From positions 1 to 64,000 of IMG/VR virus record IMGVR_UViG_3300000117_000009: a stretch of 64,000 nucleotides of DNA; one strand, written 5' to 3'. A program made the position numbers and the translations under genes. Source of the DNA: a virus. The notes below the pieces were generated by a model. The model worked only from the letters and a program-made list of their open reading frames with translations. It was not told the origin of the DNA and ran no database searches. This document shows, piece after piece, positions 1-10,700 of the stretch. Numbering within the stretch: the first letter of the stretch is position 1; each line of letters starts with the position of its first letter.

Positions 1-2679
1 GCATCATCTATAGATGTTTTACCAGACGAAGATGCTATTGAGTTTAAGCAATTGCAAAATATTTCTTTAGTTCATAAGCTAACTTCAGCAATTAAGATGG
101 GTGATAGAGCAGTAGTAACAAATCCAGATGGTGATAGATTAGTTGGTAATGTAGGACAGAAATCTACAGCATTTGAACAAGGTGGCGGTGCTGCTAAGCC
201 TGTAATTAGAGGTTTGTTAATGTCACCTCAAGGTGTTATTCCTGCTATGGAACAAAGTGATGCTGCTTATAACGCATTATCAACAGAAAGACATAAGCAA
301 AGAGTAACACTTAATGATACTACATTTAGAAGTTTTGGTGCAGGTGCAGCGCAAATTGCAGGTTATGAAATTGGTAGTATTGCTGCTGATCAATCGTTTA
401 CTTTAGTTTTAAACGGTTTTAATAGTGAAGAAGAACCAAGTGTTTTGGCATGCTCATTTGATCCTGAAAGCGTTAACTATTTTGCAAAAGTTTTAAATAC
501 AGATCCAGAGCAAATTGAATCTCGCGGACATTATTTATATGCACATTGGGATGTTGATGGAAGAGTTGCAACACCATCAGATGTTGGTGTTCTTAAGCAA
601 GATGGTTCTTTAGCGAATATTTCAGAAGTAGGCTTCTGTTTACACTCTTCAGGTAACCCTAGAGAATCAGCAGCTTCAAAGCCTGACTTTGAGTCATTTG
701 ATACAAGATTTAAAACAGCATGTTCACCATATATTCAATCACAAGGCTTTGGTCAAGGTGGTGCAAAAGAATTTTATGACCTGTTTAAGCTACATGCATT
801 AGATGATGGTGCAGTTGCAAATGATAGATTTAGAGTTTTAATCTCAAACATTATTGCGCCTGCAGTTGAAGGTGACTACGGTTCATTTGACTTAGCATTA
901 GAGAGTTTTTACAGTGACCCAATTCAAGGTGAAGCTTTAATTGCTTGGAAGAGATTGAGTTTAGATCCTGATAGCAAAAACTTTATTGGTCGTATTATTG
1001 GTGATAAGCACATGTATTATGACTTTGATAGAGTGACTAGTAAACAAAGACTTGTTGAAGAAGGTGACTTTGATGTAAAGAACAATTATGTTCGCGTTGA
1101 AGTTAGTGAGCTAGTTAAAAGCAAAGAAGTTCCTTCATCATCTTTACCGTGTGGGTTTAAGAGCTACAGAACGCTAAATACAGAATTAGAGGATTTATTT
1201 AACGAACAAGGTGATAATAACGGAGCTAATAAATTACTTAAGGGTAATATTCTTGACGGGCTTAAGGTTTTACCTTTACCGCTTGTAAAGACAATAACAA
1301 GAGCATCTGGTGATGCTTTTGAGGCATCTGAAGCATTAGCTTGGGGTGTTAAATTTGCTAAGAAGCAAAGTGCTGAAGATCATAAAGAAACTAGCGAGAT
1401 TCGCTTTAACGATAGCATTAGATCTTGGACAAAGTTTTATCCAGGCATGGATGGCGCTAATTCGTTTGCTAAAGATTCATCAGAAAGTTTCTCGTTGGAA
1501 AGTATTGCTGTTGATGATCCTTCAAACATTAGTTGGGGTACATCTGAGTATGTTAGAAGTGGCCAAGACTCTGACTTGCCTTTAACAGATAAAGATGATG
1601 ATGCGCAAGCTAAAAAGGCATTCATTACTTTAAGTGATGCTGCTTCAGTTGGACGTAATGTACGTTATCTTAAGTTTAGATTTATTATGCAAGGCGGCTT
1701 TGACGGCTTAGATATTTTCAATAAAGAAAAAGCAGAAATGAGTTCACTTGCAGCACATCGTGAAGCCAGTGATGAAAACAATAACAATACGTTTACAGGT
1801 GTAACAGTGCAGGCATTTAGAAGAGCAATTGATGTTTTGGCTGACAAGAGCGCGACAGAGTTACAGCTTCTTGCAATTCCTGGTATGCGTGAGCCAGTTG
1901 TAACTGACTATGCAATTACTGCTTGCGAAAGTAGATTTGACGCAATGCTTGTTATGGATATCGAAGAAGTTGATCGAGGAAGTGCGATTATTGTTGATCC
2001 AGCAGTCAAGCCAAGTGTTTCACAGATAATAAACAACTTTGAGACAAGACGTCTAGATACGTCATTTGCTGCAGCATATTTCCCAGATGTTGTTATGCGT
2101 AGAAGTTCTAATGGCTCACCTCTTCAAGTTCCGCCTTCTGTAGGTATGCTTGGTGTTATGAGTTTAAATGATACTTTAGCTGATCCTTGGTTTGCACCAG
2201 CAGGTCTAACACGTGGTCGTTTAAATGCTCTTAACTCTAAAGTTCAAATGAACAGAGATGTTTTAAATGATCTTTATGATGCTGACATTAATCCTATTTA
2301 TGAGCCAGCTGGCCGTGCAGGTGAAGTTTATGCGTTTGGACAAAAGACTTTAATGCAAAGCCAATCTGCACTTGATCGAATTAATGTTCGTAGACTTTTA
2401 ATTAACTTGCGTCGTAAAGTTAAGAATATTGCTAATACTCTCTTGTTTGAGCCAAATAGAGCATCAACTCTTGCAAGATTTAGTTCACTCGTTGAGCCAA
2501 TCATGGCAGAAGTTCAAGCAAGACAAGGTGTTGAAAGATACAAGGTTCAAATTGACACCTCAACAACAACACAGAATGATGTAGAAAACAATACTATTCG
2601 TGGTAAAATTTATCTACAACCTACTAAATCAGTTGAATTTATTTCTCTTGATTTCGTAGTAACTAACTCAATTGACTAA
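1..2679 (+). CDS. Contractile tail sheath protein (5' end outside window)
   Basis: The reading frame is open from the first base, so the true start lies upstream; 892 residues are visible. Sheath subunits polymerise around the tail tube and contract to drive it into the host. The assignment rests on the C-terminal half: a block with GGFDGLDIFN, a segment ending in PGMREPVV, and a C-terminal domain with the sheath-like order PPSVGMLGVM, WFAPAG, INPIYEP, then RRLLINLRRKV. It is followed directly by a tube gene, as in T4 (gp18 then gp19). It is longer than T4 gp18 (about 660 residues), so it probably has extra surface domains. A clear paralog lies at 3300-6626. The family call is firm; which of the two paralogs forms the main sheath is not known. 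Confidence 0.9.
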   Translation, partial: ASSIDVLPDEDAIEFKQLQNISLVHKLTSAIKMGDRAVVTNPDGDRLVGNVGQKSTAFEQGGGAAKPVIRGLLMSPQGVIPAMEQSDAAYNALSTERHKQRVTLNDTTFRSFGAGAAQIAGYEIGSIAADQSFTLVLNGFNSEEEPSVLACSFDPESVNYFAKVLNTDPEQIESRGHYLYAHWDVDGRVATPSDVGVLKQDGSLANISEVGFCLHSSGNPRESAASKPDFESFDTRFKTACSPYIQSQGFGQGGAKEFYDLFKLHALDDGAVANDRFRVLISNIIAPAVEGDYGSFDLALESFYSDPIQGEALIAWKRLSLDPDSKNFIGRIIGDKHMYYDFDRVTSKQRLVEEGDFDVKNNYVRVEVSELVKSKEVPSSSLPCGFKSYRTLNTELEDLFNEQGDNNGANKLLKGNILDGLKVLPLPLVKTITRASGDAFEASEALAWGVKFAKKQSAEDHKETSEIRFNDSIRSWTKFYPGMDGANSFAKDSSESFSLESIAVDDPSNISWGTSEYVRSGQDSDLPLTDKDDDAQAKKAFITLSDAASVGRNVRYLKFRFIMQGGFDGLDIFNKEKAEMSSLAAHREASDENNNNTFTGVTVQAFRRAIDVLADKSATELQLLAIPGMREPVVTDYAITACESRFDAMLVMDIEEVDRGSAIIVDPAVKPSVSQIINNFETRRLDTSFAAAYFPDVVMRRSSNGSPLQVPPSVGMLGVMSLNDTLADPWFAPAGLTRGRLNALNSKVQMNRDVLNDLYDADINPIYEPAGRAGEVYAFGQKTLMQSQSALDRINVRRLLINLRRKVKNIANTLLFEPNRASTLARFSSLVEPIMAEVQARQGVERYKVQIDTSTTTQNDVENNTIRGKIYLQPTKSVEFISLDFVVTNSID

Positions 2680-2716
2680 TATATAGATTATATAATAATT
2701 TTTAGGAGAAAACAAA

Positions 2717-3208
2717 ATGGCAGAGACACTTTCAGTCACGGAAATGATTCCAAATAAGTTTGAGCCGAAGAGAAAGAATCGATGGATCTTTGCGATTGAA
2801 GGTATCGATGCTTTTCTTATTAAAAGTGCTGCAAGACCGCAGTTTACAAGCTCAGCTCAAGAAATTAACTTTATTAATAGCACAAGATATGTAGCAGGTA
2901 AAATGAAGTTTGGTACACTTAGTGTTACTATGCACGATCCAATTGCACCTAGTGGTGCACAGCAAGTTATGGAGTGGGTTCGTACACACTTTGAGTCTGT
3001 TAGTGGTCGCGCAGGCTACGCAGATTTCTACAAAAGAGATTGTCAACTTAAAATGCTTGATCCAGTAGGTACTGTAGTTGAGCTTTGGGATATTAAAGGC
3101 GCACAAATTAATTCTGCAAACTTTGGAGACGTAGGCTACGATGATGAAGGAACTCCAATGGAGATTCAGCTCGAACTTCAATTTGATAACTGTGTACTGC
3201 AATACTAA
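2717..3208 (+). CDS. Tail tube protein, gp19-like
   Basis: A 163-residue protein of the size of T4 gp19 (163 residues), which stacks in rings to form the inner tail tube. The N-terminal part has the tube-type pattern KRKNRWIFAIEGIDAFLIKSA, and the middle has the typical strand order with LSVTMHDPIAP, YADFYKRDCQLKMLDP and VVELWDIKGAQI. A good ribosome site (AGGAG) lies seven bases before the ATG. It sits between two sheath-family genes, which supports the call. Nothing suggests truncation. Confidence 0.92.
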   Translation: MAETLSVTEMIPNKFEPKRKNRWIFAIEGIDAFLIKSAARPQFTSSAQEINFINSTRYVAGKMKFGTLSVTMHDPIAPSGAQQVMEWVRTHFESVSGRAGYADFYKRDCQLKMLDPVGTVVELWDIKGAQINSANFGDVGYDDEGTPMEIQLELQFDNCVLQY

Positions 3209-3264
3209 ATATTAAAGCTACAAAATCTAAATTTAAGATTTTATAAATTTTTTTTAGGCCTATT

Positions 3265-3272
3265 TATAAATA
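3265..3272 (+). promoter_or_regulatory. Candidate late promoter (TATAAATA)
   Basis: An exact TATAAATA box, the T4 late-promoter consensus, lies 27 bases before the ATG of the second sheath gene, with AGGA in between as ribosome site. The region is AT-rich, so a chance match is possible. Confidence 0.45.
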
Positions 3273-3299
3273 AATTAAAAACAATAAATAGGACAGTAT

Positions 3300-6200
3300 A
3301 TGGCTAACATATCAAATGAACCATTATCAGTTAAAATATTAACGCAAAGAGTTTTTAAGACACCTGAGTTTATTAGCTTGTCAGCAGACAATATTGGACT
3401 TGCTGGTCCTTCACAAAAAGGACCAGCATTTGTGCCTCAAACTTTTACATCATTCGAAGAAAGCGAAACTATACTCAATTCTTATGAGAACGTTTTTGGT
3501 AAAATTGATGATTTGTTAGAAGTAAATCAGACTCAGTTTGCTGTCTATGAAAGTTTTAATCAAGGAGCTGAACAAGTTACTTTTGTTAGAGGTCTTGGCG
3601 CTGGTTTAACAGGTATACCAGAAGAAAGTGGCATTGTTAGCGGGAGTGGTTTTTTTGTCGGGAAACAAGTAGTTAGTGGATCATCGACAAATAATATACT
3701 TGGATCTAATAAATTTTCTAGTGGTGACTATGAAGGCAAAGTTAATTTCATATGTACAGCATATCAAAACAACAATATAACAGATATTGATAATAATGAT
3801 GTTCCCACAATATGTTCTTCAAACGATTATCTTGAGCAGATAGGTTATAATAACGATGAAGATATAGGATATCTGATTAATCATGCGATAATGTGTCCAA
3901 GTGGAAGTCGTCTTTTACTTACAGAAGAAATAAACCTAGCTGAAAGAACGAGACTAAGATTTGATGCTGAAAATATAGTTAATGACAACAATGATCTAAA
4001 AAGCTTTTCTACATTTGAAAGACCTGACATATTTGTTGCTAATTTGTTAGAAGTAGAAAGAAATCTTATTTTAGACTATAAACAAGTTACACTTACCAAT
4101 ACAGTTAGAACATATTCAGAAAGCAGCTTTAATTTTAATGTAGCAAACTTTTTGCATAAAGGGCACTTAAACTATGGTGCATTTATTAAAAACAAAAACG
4201 ACGCAAAAATATTAAATACACCTAATAGTCGAAAGCACTTTGTTGCAACAGGAAGTAATGATGCTAATACTCCAGTTTATGAAAACTTTGTAAGTTCTTA
4301 TAAAACAGCAAAAACTCCTTGGATATTATCACAACCCTTAGATAGAAACGGAATTGAAGATAATAGACAGAACATATTTAACAAATGTGTTAAATTATTT
4401 AGATTTCATTCTCTTGACGACGGAGAAGCAGGTAATCATTATAGAATTAGAGTTACACCGCAGAAGCTTGGAGATAATAAAATAAAGCTTTGGTCAAAAT
4501 TTAGTGTTAAGGTGTCTTTTTATAATTTGCAAAAAAATAAATTTAACGATCTCTTTGAATACACAAATTTAAATTTAGACCCTCAGAGTAAAGATTATAT
4601 TGGAAGAGTTTTTGGTACAAAAAGAGAATATTATAATTTTCATACAAAAAAAGTTGAAACAGAAGGCTTGTATGAAAATACAAATAATCATTTAAGAGTT
4701 GAAATAAGTGATGATGTCGAATTTGAGCTTTTAAAGAGCTATGAAGTAATACCTTCAGGATTTATGCCTTATCCTCGATTAAACACAAGCGGATTATCAA
4801 TTAATATTGATGATAATACTGAAAACAATAAAACTCCAAAACAAGTACCTCTAAGTTACAACTGTAATCTACTAAGAGATAATAGCGGTGCTTTACTTGA
4901 AGACAAGTACTGGGGTGTTTGTTTTGACAAGTATGTAAGAAAAAAATTAGACGAAACACTTGCATTAAACGGACAAAATTATGATTTGTTTTATAATCAT
5001 GTTGTAGTTAATAATGTTATTGAATTGTTTAAAAAAGAAATAAAAAATTATTATTTTTATACAAAATATTTTCAAAACACTTACTTAAATAAAGATTTAA
5101 ATTCTTGGGTTACTGATCTTGAAGACAACAACGAAGATATTACGAATGCTCTTTTTCATTTAGAAAAAATATTCTATGCAGATTCACACTTGTCTGAAGT
5201 AAATAATGGTGATGTAGATGAAAATAAAATTTGGAAATTTTCTATTTATAGAAGAGACGGTAAAAAAATCAGTGATATTTCTTCTTTAGGGACTGCTGGC
5301 AATCAATTTAGTTATGTCAATATAGATGAGTTTTTAAGGACAGAAGATGAAAATGATAGTAATCATTCACAATATCTCTCTTTTGATTTTTTTACTTATG
5401 GCGGCTTTGATGGAATAAACATTCTTGATAATGACAAAAGAAAGATGAGTCAAACTGCTTTTGTCAGAGAAAGTGAAGATGAAACAAATAGTCAAATTTA
5501 TTCTGGTCCGACAACGTTTATATACGATACTTTACATGACGTTATTACAGATGATGGTGATTGTGACATACAAGTCTTATCATTTCCAGAAATAGGTCAT
5601 CATAATTTTAACAAAAAAGTTTCTAATAAAGCAGGTGAAGAGCAAAGATATTTAACTGTTCTCAATACTCCGGAGTTTGTAGTTGAAAAAGATGAAAGCA
5701 GTAATATAACAGGCTCAGGGATTCTAAAAGATTATAACTTTTTTATTACTGAGCCTGAAGCTTTGACAATAGACGATCCAAGAAGAAATACATTAGGTAA
5801 TGAAAATATTGGCGAAGAGTTATCTGATGGGATTGCATTAACGCTTTCAGCTTCTTTATCAAAATACTATAACAACAAATTTACAGTTAGCTTTTGTAAT
5901 ACATTAAACTCTGTTATTGAAAATTCACGTAATATTTTAGATACAAAATTTGTTATGATGCCTAGCTATCTTGGAATTAAATTAATAGCTGGAAATATAA
6001 ATAGACCGTTTGACAGTATTGAATCTAGTGACTTAGTAGATAGTAGAGTTAGAATTGATAGCATATTTAATATAACATTTCAAAGTTTATTTAATAATAA
6101 TTTTTCTAGAGTAGTAAAAAATTCTATAAGCACAAATAGCTCTATAAACTATATGGTAGGTCATATTGAGTCTGAAGGTGTGGCAAATATTAAACCAAAT

Positions 6201-6626
6201 TCTTCAAATACAGCTATTTTTAATAGAAATAGTCTTAATAGGTTAAGCCACAATACTAGAATCATGTTAGATATAAAGAAAAAAATTAAATACGCTATTT
6301 TATTAAATGATATGTTATTTAATCAAAATGTAAATCAACAACCTTTAAATAGTAGACTAAATTTTTTACTAAATAATATTTTAACTCAATATAAACAAAG
6401 AAAAATAATAAGTGATTATTTTGTAAGTATAAATCCTGGAACTGATAGTCTTAGTAGAAGAAAAAGATTATTTAATATTTTAAGTACTACAGTCGCAATT
6501 TCTCTTTTTGGAATAAGAGAAGACAATAGCATTCAAGAATTCAAACTTTCAGATATTATTAGAATTGCACAAAATAGTTTAACAGAAACAAGTAATCAAG
6601 ATATAATAGAAGTAAACGTAAGATAA
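3300..6626 (+). CDS. Second, larger tail-sheath-family protein
   Basis: A 1108-residue paralog of the protein at 1-2679. Blocks shared between them are visible by eye: LDPDSKNFIGRIIG there against LDPQSKDYIGRVFG here, then YYDF/YYNF, then GGFDGLDIFN against GGFDGINILD, each followed by a KxxMS motif. The C-terminal part keeps the sheath order but is more diverged, with many Asn- and Lys-rich insertions. It could be a minor sheath variant, a sheath-decorating protein, or a specialised terminal ring. It has its own TATAAATA box and a ribosome site (AGGA). Sheath-family membership is well supported; the exact role is inferred. Confidence 0.82.
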   Translation: MANISNEPLSVKILTQRVFKTPEFISLSADNIGLAGPSQKGPAFVPQTFTSFEESETILNSYENVFGKIDDLLEVNQTQFAVYESFNQGAEQVTFVRGLGAGLTGIPEESGIVSGSGFFVGKQVVSGSSTNNILGSNKFSSGDYEGKVNFICTAYQNNNITDIDNNDVPTICSSNDYLEQIGYNNDEDIGYLINHAIMCPSGSRLLLTEEINLAERTRLRFDAENIVNDNNDLKSFSTFERPDIFVANLLEVERNLILDYKQVTLTNTVRTYSESSFNFNVANFLHKGHLNYGAFIKNKNDAKILNTPNSRKHFVATGSNDANTPVYENFVSSYKTAKTPWILSQPLDRNGIEDNRQNIFNKCVKLFRFHSLDDGEAGNHYRIRVTPQKLGDNKIKLWSKFSVKVSFYNLQKNKFNDLFEYTNLNLDPQSKDYIGRVFGTKREYYNFHTKKVETEGLYENTNNHLRVEISDDVEFELLKSYEVIPSGFMPYPRLNTSGLSINIDDNTENNKTPKQVPLSYNCNLLRDNSGALLEDKYWGVCFDKYVRKKLDETLALNGQNYDLFYNHVVVNNVIELFKKEIKNYYFYTKYFQNTYLNKDLNSWVTDLEDNNEDITNALFHLEKIFYADSHLSEVNNGDVDENKIWKFSIYRRDGKKISDISSLGTAGNQFSYVNIDEFLRTEDENDSNHSQYLSFDFFTYGGFDGINILDNDKRKMSQTAFVRESEDETNSQIYSGPTTFIYDTLHDVITDDGDCDIQVLSFPEIGHHNFNKKVSNKAGEEQRYLTVLNTPEFVVEKDESSNITGSGILKDYNFFITEPEALTIDDPRRNTLGNENIGEELSDGIALTLSASLSKYYNNKFTVSFCNTLNSVIENSRNILDTKFVMMPSYLGIKLIAGNINRPFDSIESSDLVDSRVRIDSIFNITFQSLFNNNFSRVVKNSISTNSSINYMVGHIESEGVANIKPNSSNTAIFNRNSLNRLSHNTRIMLDIKKKIKYAILLNDMLFNQNVNQQPLNSRLNFLLNNILTQYKQRKIISDYFVSINPGTDSLSRRKRLFNILSTTVAISLFGIREDNSIQEFKLSDIIRIAQNSLTETSNQDIIEVNVR

Positions 6627-6647
6627 ATAAATTTGGAGAATTTATAT

Positions 6648-7487
6648 ATGAACAATCTAGATCAGCCAATCGATCACAATGAAGTAACTTCCCAGGGTAT
6701 GCAAAGTTCTAATGTTGCAAAAGACGACTTTGGACTAGAAATACCTACAGAGTTAGTACCTTTGCCTTCAAAAGGCGTAATTTATCCTGTAGAAAGTTCT
6801 CTCCATGGAAAAGAGTCACTTGAAATTCGTCCTATGACAGCTAAAGAAGAAGATATTCTTATGTCGAGAGCTTACATTAAAAAAGGTATTGTAATTGAAA
6901 AATTAATTGAAAGTTGTCTTGTAGACAAGTCAATTAATGCAAACGAATTAATTGCAGGAGATAAGAATGCATTAATGGTTGCGCTAAGAATTACTGGTTA
7001 CGGTGCTGAGTATAATGTTGACATTACATGTCCAAGTTGCGGTGCACAAAATGATCATGTTTTTGACTTATCAACTTTACCAATTAAAACTTTGAGTGTA
7101 GAACCTACAGAGTTTGGTAGCAACTCTTTTGAGATAGTTTTGCCAATGACAAAAAAGCCTGTGGTTGTAAAATTTTTGAACGGCTTTGATGACAAAGAAA
7201 TTGCTACTATCACAGAAAGAAAAAAGAAAAAAGGCATTAGAACAAACTCAACAGTTACTGACCGCTTGAAGTATTCAATAATTTCTGTCGATGGCATTAA
7301 AGATAAAAACAAGATTAGCTTTTTTGTAAAAAATATGCCCGCAAGAGATTCTCTTGCATTAAGGAACTTCTTAGATAAACATGAACCAGGCGTCGAAATG
7401 TCAGGTATGTTTACATGCGATTCATGTTTTGAAGAAAGTGAGGTTAGCATACCTATCACAAGTCAGTTTTTTTGGCCTGACGCCTGA
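6648..7487 (+). CDS. Tail assembly chaperone / baseplate hub protein, gp26-like
   Basis: A 279-residue protein. The ATG at 6648 is chosen over the upstream in-frame TTG at 6633 because GGAG lies just before it. The N-terminal part has VPLPSKGVIYP and IRPMTAKEEDIL. Two CxxC pairs follow, CPSC in the middle and CDSC near the C-terminus, suggesting one zinc site. This pattern fits the T4 gp26-type hub or chaperone family found next to tape-measure genes. The gene ends in a run of seven T (7467-7473), after which the +1 frame stays open to 7695, so a longer fusion product is likely. Placement two genes before the tape measure supports a role in tape-measure folding or hub assembly. Confidence 0.72.
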   Translation: MNNLDQPIDHNEVTSQGMQSSNVAKDDFGLEIPTELVPLPSKGVIYPVESSLHGKESLEIRPMTAKEEDILMSRAYIKKGIVIEKLIESCLVDKSINANELIAGDKNALMVALRITGYGAEYNVDITCPSCGAQNDHVFDLSTLPIKTLSVEPTEFGSNSFEIVLPMTKKPVVVKFLNGFDDKEIATITERKKKKGIRTNSTVTDRLKYSIISVDGIKDKNKISFFVKNMPARDSLALRNFLDKHEPGVEMSGMFTCDSCFEESEVSIPITSQFFWPDA

Positions 7488-7503
7488 TTTTAGACAGTAT
7501 CAA

Positions 7504-7695
7504 ATGGAAGAATTTTATGTTCTAATAAGACAGCTAAATTTTTCCTATAGTGACATTTACATTCTTCCTGTTTGGAAAAGACGCTGGTTTTTAAGAAAGT
7601 TTATGGATGATTTAGAAAAGCAAAGAAATAAACTAAATCAGTCTTCAGCTAAAAATATTCCTTCTCGAAATAACTCTAAAAGAATATTTAAATAA
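7504..7695 (+). CDS. gp51-like small protein or frameshift extension of the upstream gene
   Basis: A 63-residue basic segment with YILPVWKRRWFLRKF followed by a helix; small hub-assembly or chaperone-extension proteins have a similar WKRRW segment. The ATG at 7504 has no recognisable ribosome site. The frame is open leftwards through 7467-7473, a T7 run inside the end of the gp26-like gene, and is +1 (equal to -2) relative to it. Expression by programmed frameshift, as in the phage Mu and lambda tail chaperone pairs, is therefore at least as likely as independent initiation. The match to a named T4 gene is weak. Confidence 0.55.
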   Translation: MEEFYVLIRQLNFSYSDIYILPVWKRRWFLRKFMDDLEKQRNKLNQSSAKNIPSRNNSKRIFK

Positions 7696-7717
7696 ATAGT
7701 TTACAAAGAGGTTTAAA

Positions 7718-10700
7718 ATGTCAGATCCCGATCCAAAAAGTGGAGGTCTTACCCCAGAAGAAGAAAGTAAGTTTGGAAGAAAGGCTAACGAAAGAAGAAA
7801 ACAGTCACAAAGCGAACTAAACAAGAAACTTCAAGACGGCAACGATATTTTAGAAAAGTCTAAAAGAAAAACAAACCAGTGGGCTGACAATATTGACAAT
7901 GCTATTAATAAAACTAAAAAATGGGCTTCTGAGCAAAAAGACATACTAATGGCCTTGACAGCTCTAAATGCAGCTTTGTCTGTTGGCACAAAGCTCTTTA
8001 AGGGCTTTACTTTTGTTTTAAATAAAGTAATATCTACTGCATCTGTTTTTATAAAGTCTATGACTACAATGCCTATTATTATCGGTAATATGGCGGGAAA
8101 GTTAGGGAATACAGTAAGAACAGAAATTACTGAAGTTCTTGGAAATGCTACTGAAGGTTTAAAAGAATTTTTCGACACAGCATCAAACGGAGGCGGTGCT
8201 GTATTAAATTTAGGTAGAATAGCTACGAGTTCACTTGGATCTTTTCAAAGCGTAAACAGTGAGTTAACAAAGCTTTTTGGTTATGGCGCATCAGGTGCTT
8301 CAAACATGATTCAGCAATTAGGTCAAGGTATTAACAGTATGGGAGTATTTGCTGAGCTTTTTGCTGAATCTACAACACAAAGTACACAGTCTATAATTTA
8401 CTTTCAAAAAATGACTAAAGGCTTAGGTATGTCTGCAGAAGATACTAAGTACATTACTTTAGAAGCAGCAAAAAATGGAGAACATTATTTTGATACAATG
8501 TTAAGAGTTAAAAATGCTGCAGATGATGCTAGTAAAAAATTTGGAATTAATAGAAAAAGACTTTCAATGGGATTTTTCGACCTAAGGAAAGACATTGTAA
8601 ATTTTGGGCACTTATCAGAACCCGCATTAATGGCAGTTGTAGGCAAAGCATCACAATTAGGTGTTTCTATGGAATCTCTTAAAGGCGTTTTTTCAAAGTT
8701 TGATACATTTGAAAGTGCTGCTTCTAGTGCAGCTCAATTACAACAAGCTTTTGGTATGAATGTTGACGCTTTAAAACTAATTAAAGCTGAAGATCCTACG
8801 GAAATTGTAGAGATGTTTAGACAGTCGATGTTAATGACGGGAAGATCTTTTGATGACTTAAACAGACATGAAAAATCATTAATGGCATCACATACAGGAA
8901 TGTCAGCTGAAACGCTTAAGTCTGTCATGAATTATAGAACACTAGGCAAGTCTTTTGAAGAAATTAAAAAGATCATGAATGATCAAAAGCCTGAAGAACG
9001 CCATATAAAAGCTATGAAAGATATGAACAGCTCAGTAACTGAAGTCAAAAAAACAATAGAAGGAAAAGGATTTTTTGAAAACTTTGCTGATGGTGTAAAA
9101 ACTACTATAATGTACAATTCAAAACTAGGTAAAAGTTATAGAAATGTTTCTAAAAGAATGGAGCAATTTTATGAAGAAGGCCTTAGTTTAAACAAGGCAC
9201 AGAAAAAAATGCTTAATCAAGCCTTAAGTCCTCTTACAAATATAGTTGATAGTATTATTGGTAAAAACGGCCCCTTCAGCAAAGGAACATTCACTAAATT
9301 TAAAAACCAGGCTCTAAAGCAACTTTCTGAGTTTACAAAAGATGTATTTGGTGATTCAAAAGGGAGAGGAAAAAAAGACATTAGAGACGCTCAATCTAAA
9401 TGGCAAAAAAAATTAAAAAATATTCTTTCTTTTGACAACATAATGAAAGATCAAAGTTTTTTAGGAAAAATATATAGAACGTCAGGAAAAATAATTGGTG
9501 TATTAATTAGAGGCTTAGTCGTCGCAGTACCAGCAGTTGCAAACGCTGTAGGCGAATTTTTTACTCAAGGCCTCTCACGTATTGATGATGTTTTTGACTC
9601 AAACTCAGGCATGGGTCGTAAAATTAAAAAATGGTTAGGCTTTAGCGACGAAGAGGCACCAAAAATATTTGAATCTATTAACACTGCACTTAAAGACATG
9701 AAAGAAACATTTTTAGGAAAGTCTGGCAAAGACGGCGTTATTTCTCGTGCTTTAAATTATTCTTTATCTATTTTTAGAAATTTGGGTAAGTTGATAGTTG
9801 ATGGTATCGTAGACAATAAAGACGTTTTATTTGAACTTTTTGATGATTTAACTTTAGGATTCTTTTCTAATTTTGATAAATATGCGTCTCGATCGTCATT
9901 TTTCTCGATGTTTTATGACGAAGATAAAATGTTAGGAATGGGTAAAAAAGCACTCATGGAGAAAGCAAAAAGAGAAGGTGCAGAAAATGTCATTAACGAA
10001 AAGCTTGCAGAACTAGGTGACAGAGATCAGCAAGAAAGTATAGGGGATTCTGTAGATGAAGGACAGCATTACCTTTTAGGAGAAATTTCTGGTTTAGCAA
10101 GACTAATCTCACGAGGCGACAAAGACAAGCGGCTTGATAAAGCACAAAACGATCTCTTGTTCTCCTTGCAGTCTACTGCAGAGGGCTCTGCTGGGCTGTT
10201 TATTCAAGACATGTTTGAAGGCGGAGAGGATAAATTTGACATTTCAGCAAAAAGTAAAGAAATGGATAAACTCTTTGGAGAAGGATCAGCTAAAGCAATT
10301 AATAAAATGTATAATGATCGTGTCACAGAACTTAACAAATTATTCATAGCCCAAGGAATGAGTGAAGGTGATGCGGCCAAGAGAGCTGGCGACAAAGCTA
10401 AGAATGATGGCGGTAGAATAGGAATGATGATGGAGCTTGTTCAAAAAAGACTAGGTGATATAAGAAGAGAATCTACTATGTCTGATGAACAAATACGTGT
10501 TAGAGATGATCAGAAAATGCTTGACGGCCTTTTTCAAGCAGCCAATAAAAGAGAAAGAGAAGTTGCTGAATTAAATCAAATTAGCCCAGACAATTACTAT
10601 GCAGCAAATTATGACGAAGGCTATCACGGTGAACATACAATTAAAAATGCTAAGACTGGTGAAGCTGTTAAAATGCAAGTTGGTGCTGCTACAGCTGATG

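Noticed and set aside
2852-3202. Minus-strand open frame opposite the tube gene
   Set aside because: It lies wholly opposite a clear tube protein, has an unlikely composition rich in Cys and Ile, and no ribosome site.
7055-7459. Minus-strand open frame opposite the gp26-like gene
   Set aside because: It is an antisense frame of a conserved gene, without a ribosome site or a recognisable pattern.
9095-9115. Early-type promoter inside the tape measure gene (GTGTAAA near TATAAT)
   Set aside because: The spacing is far too short compared with the 16-17 bases of the other sites.
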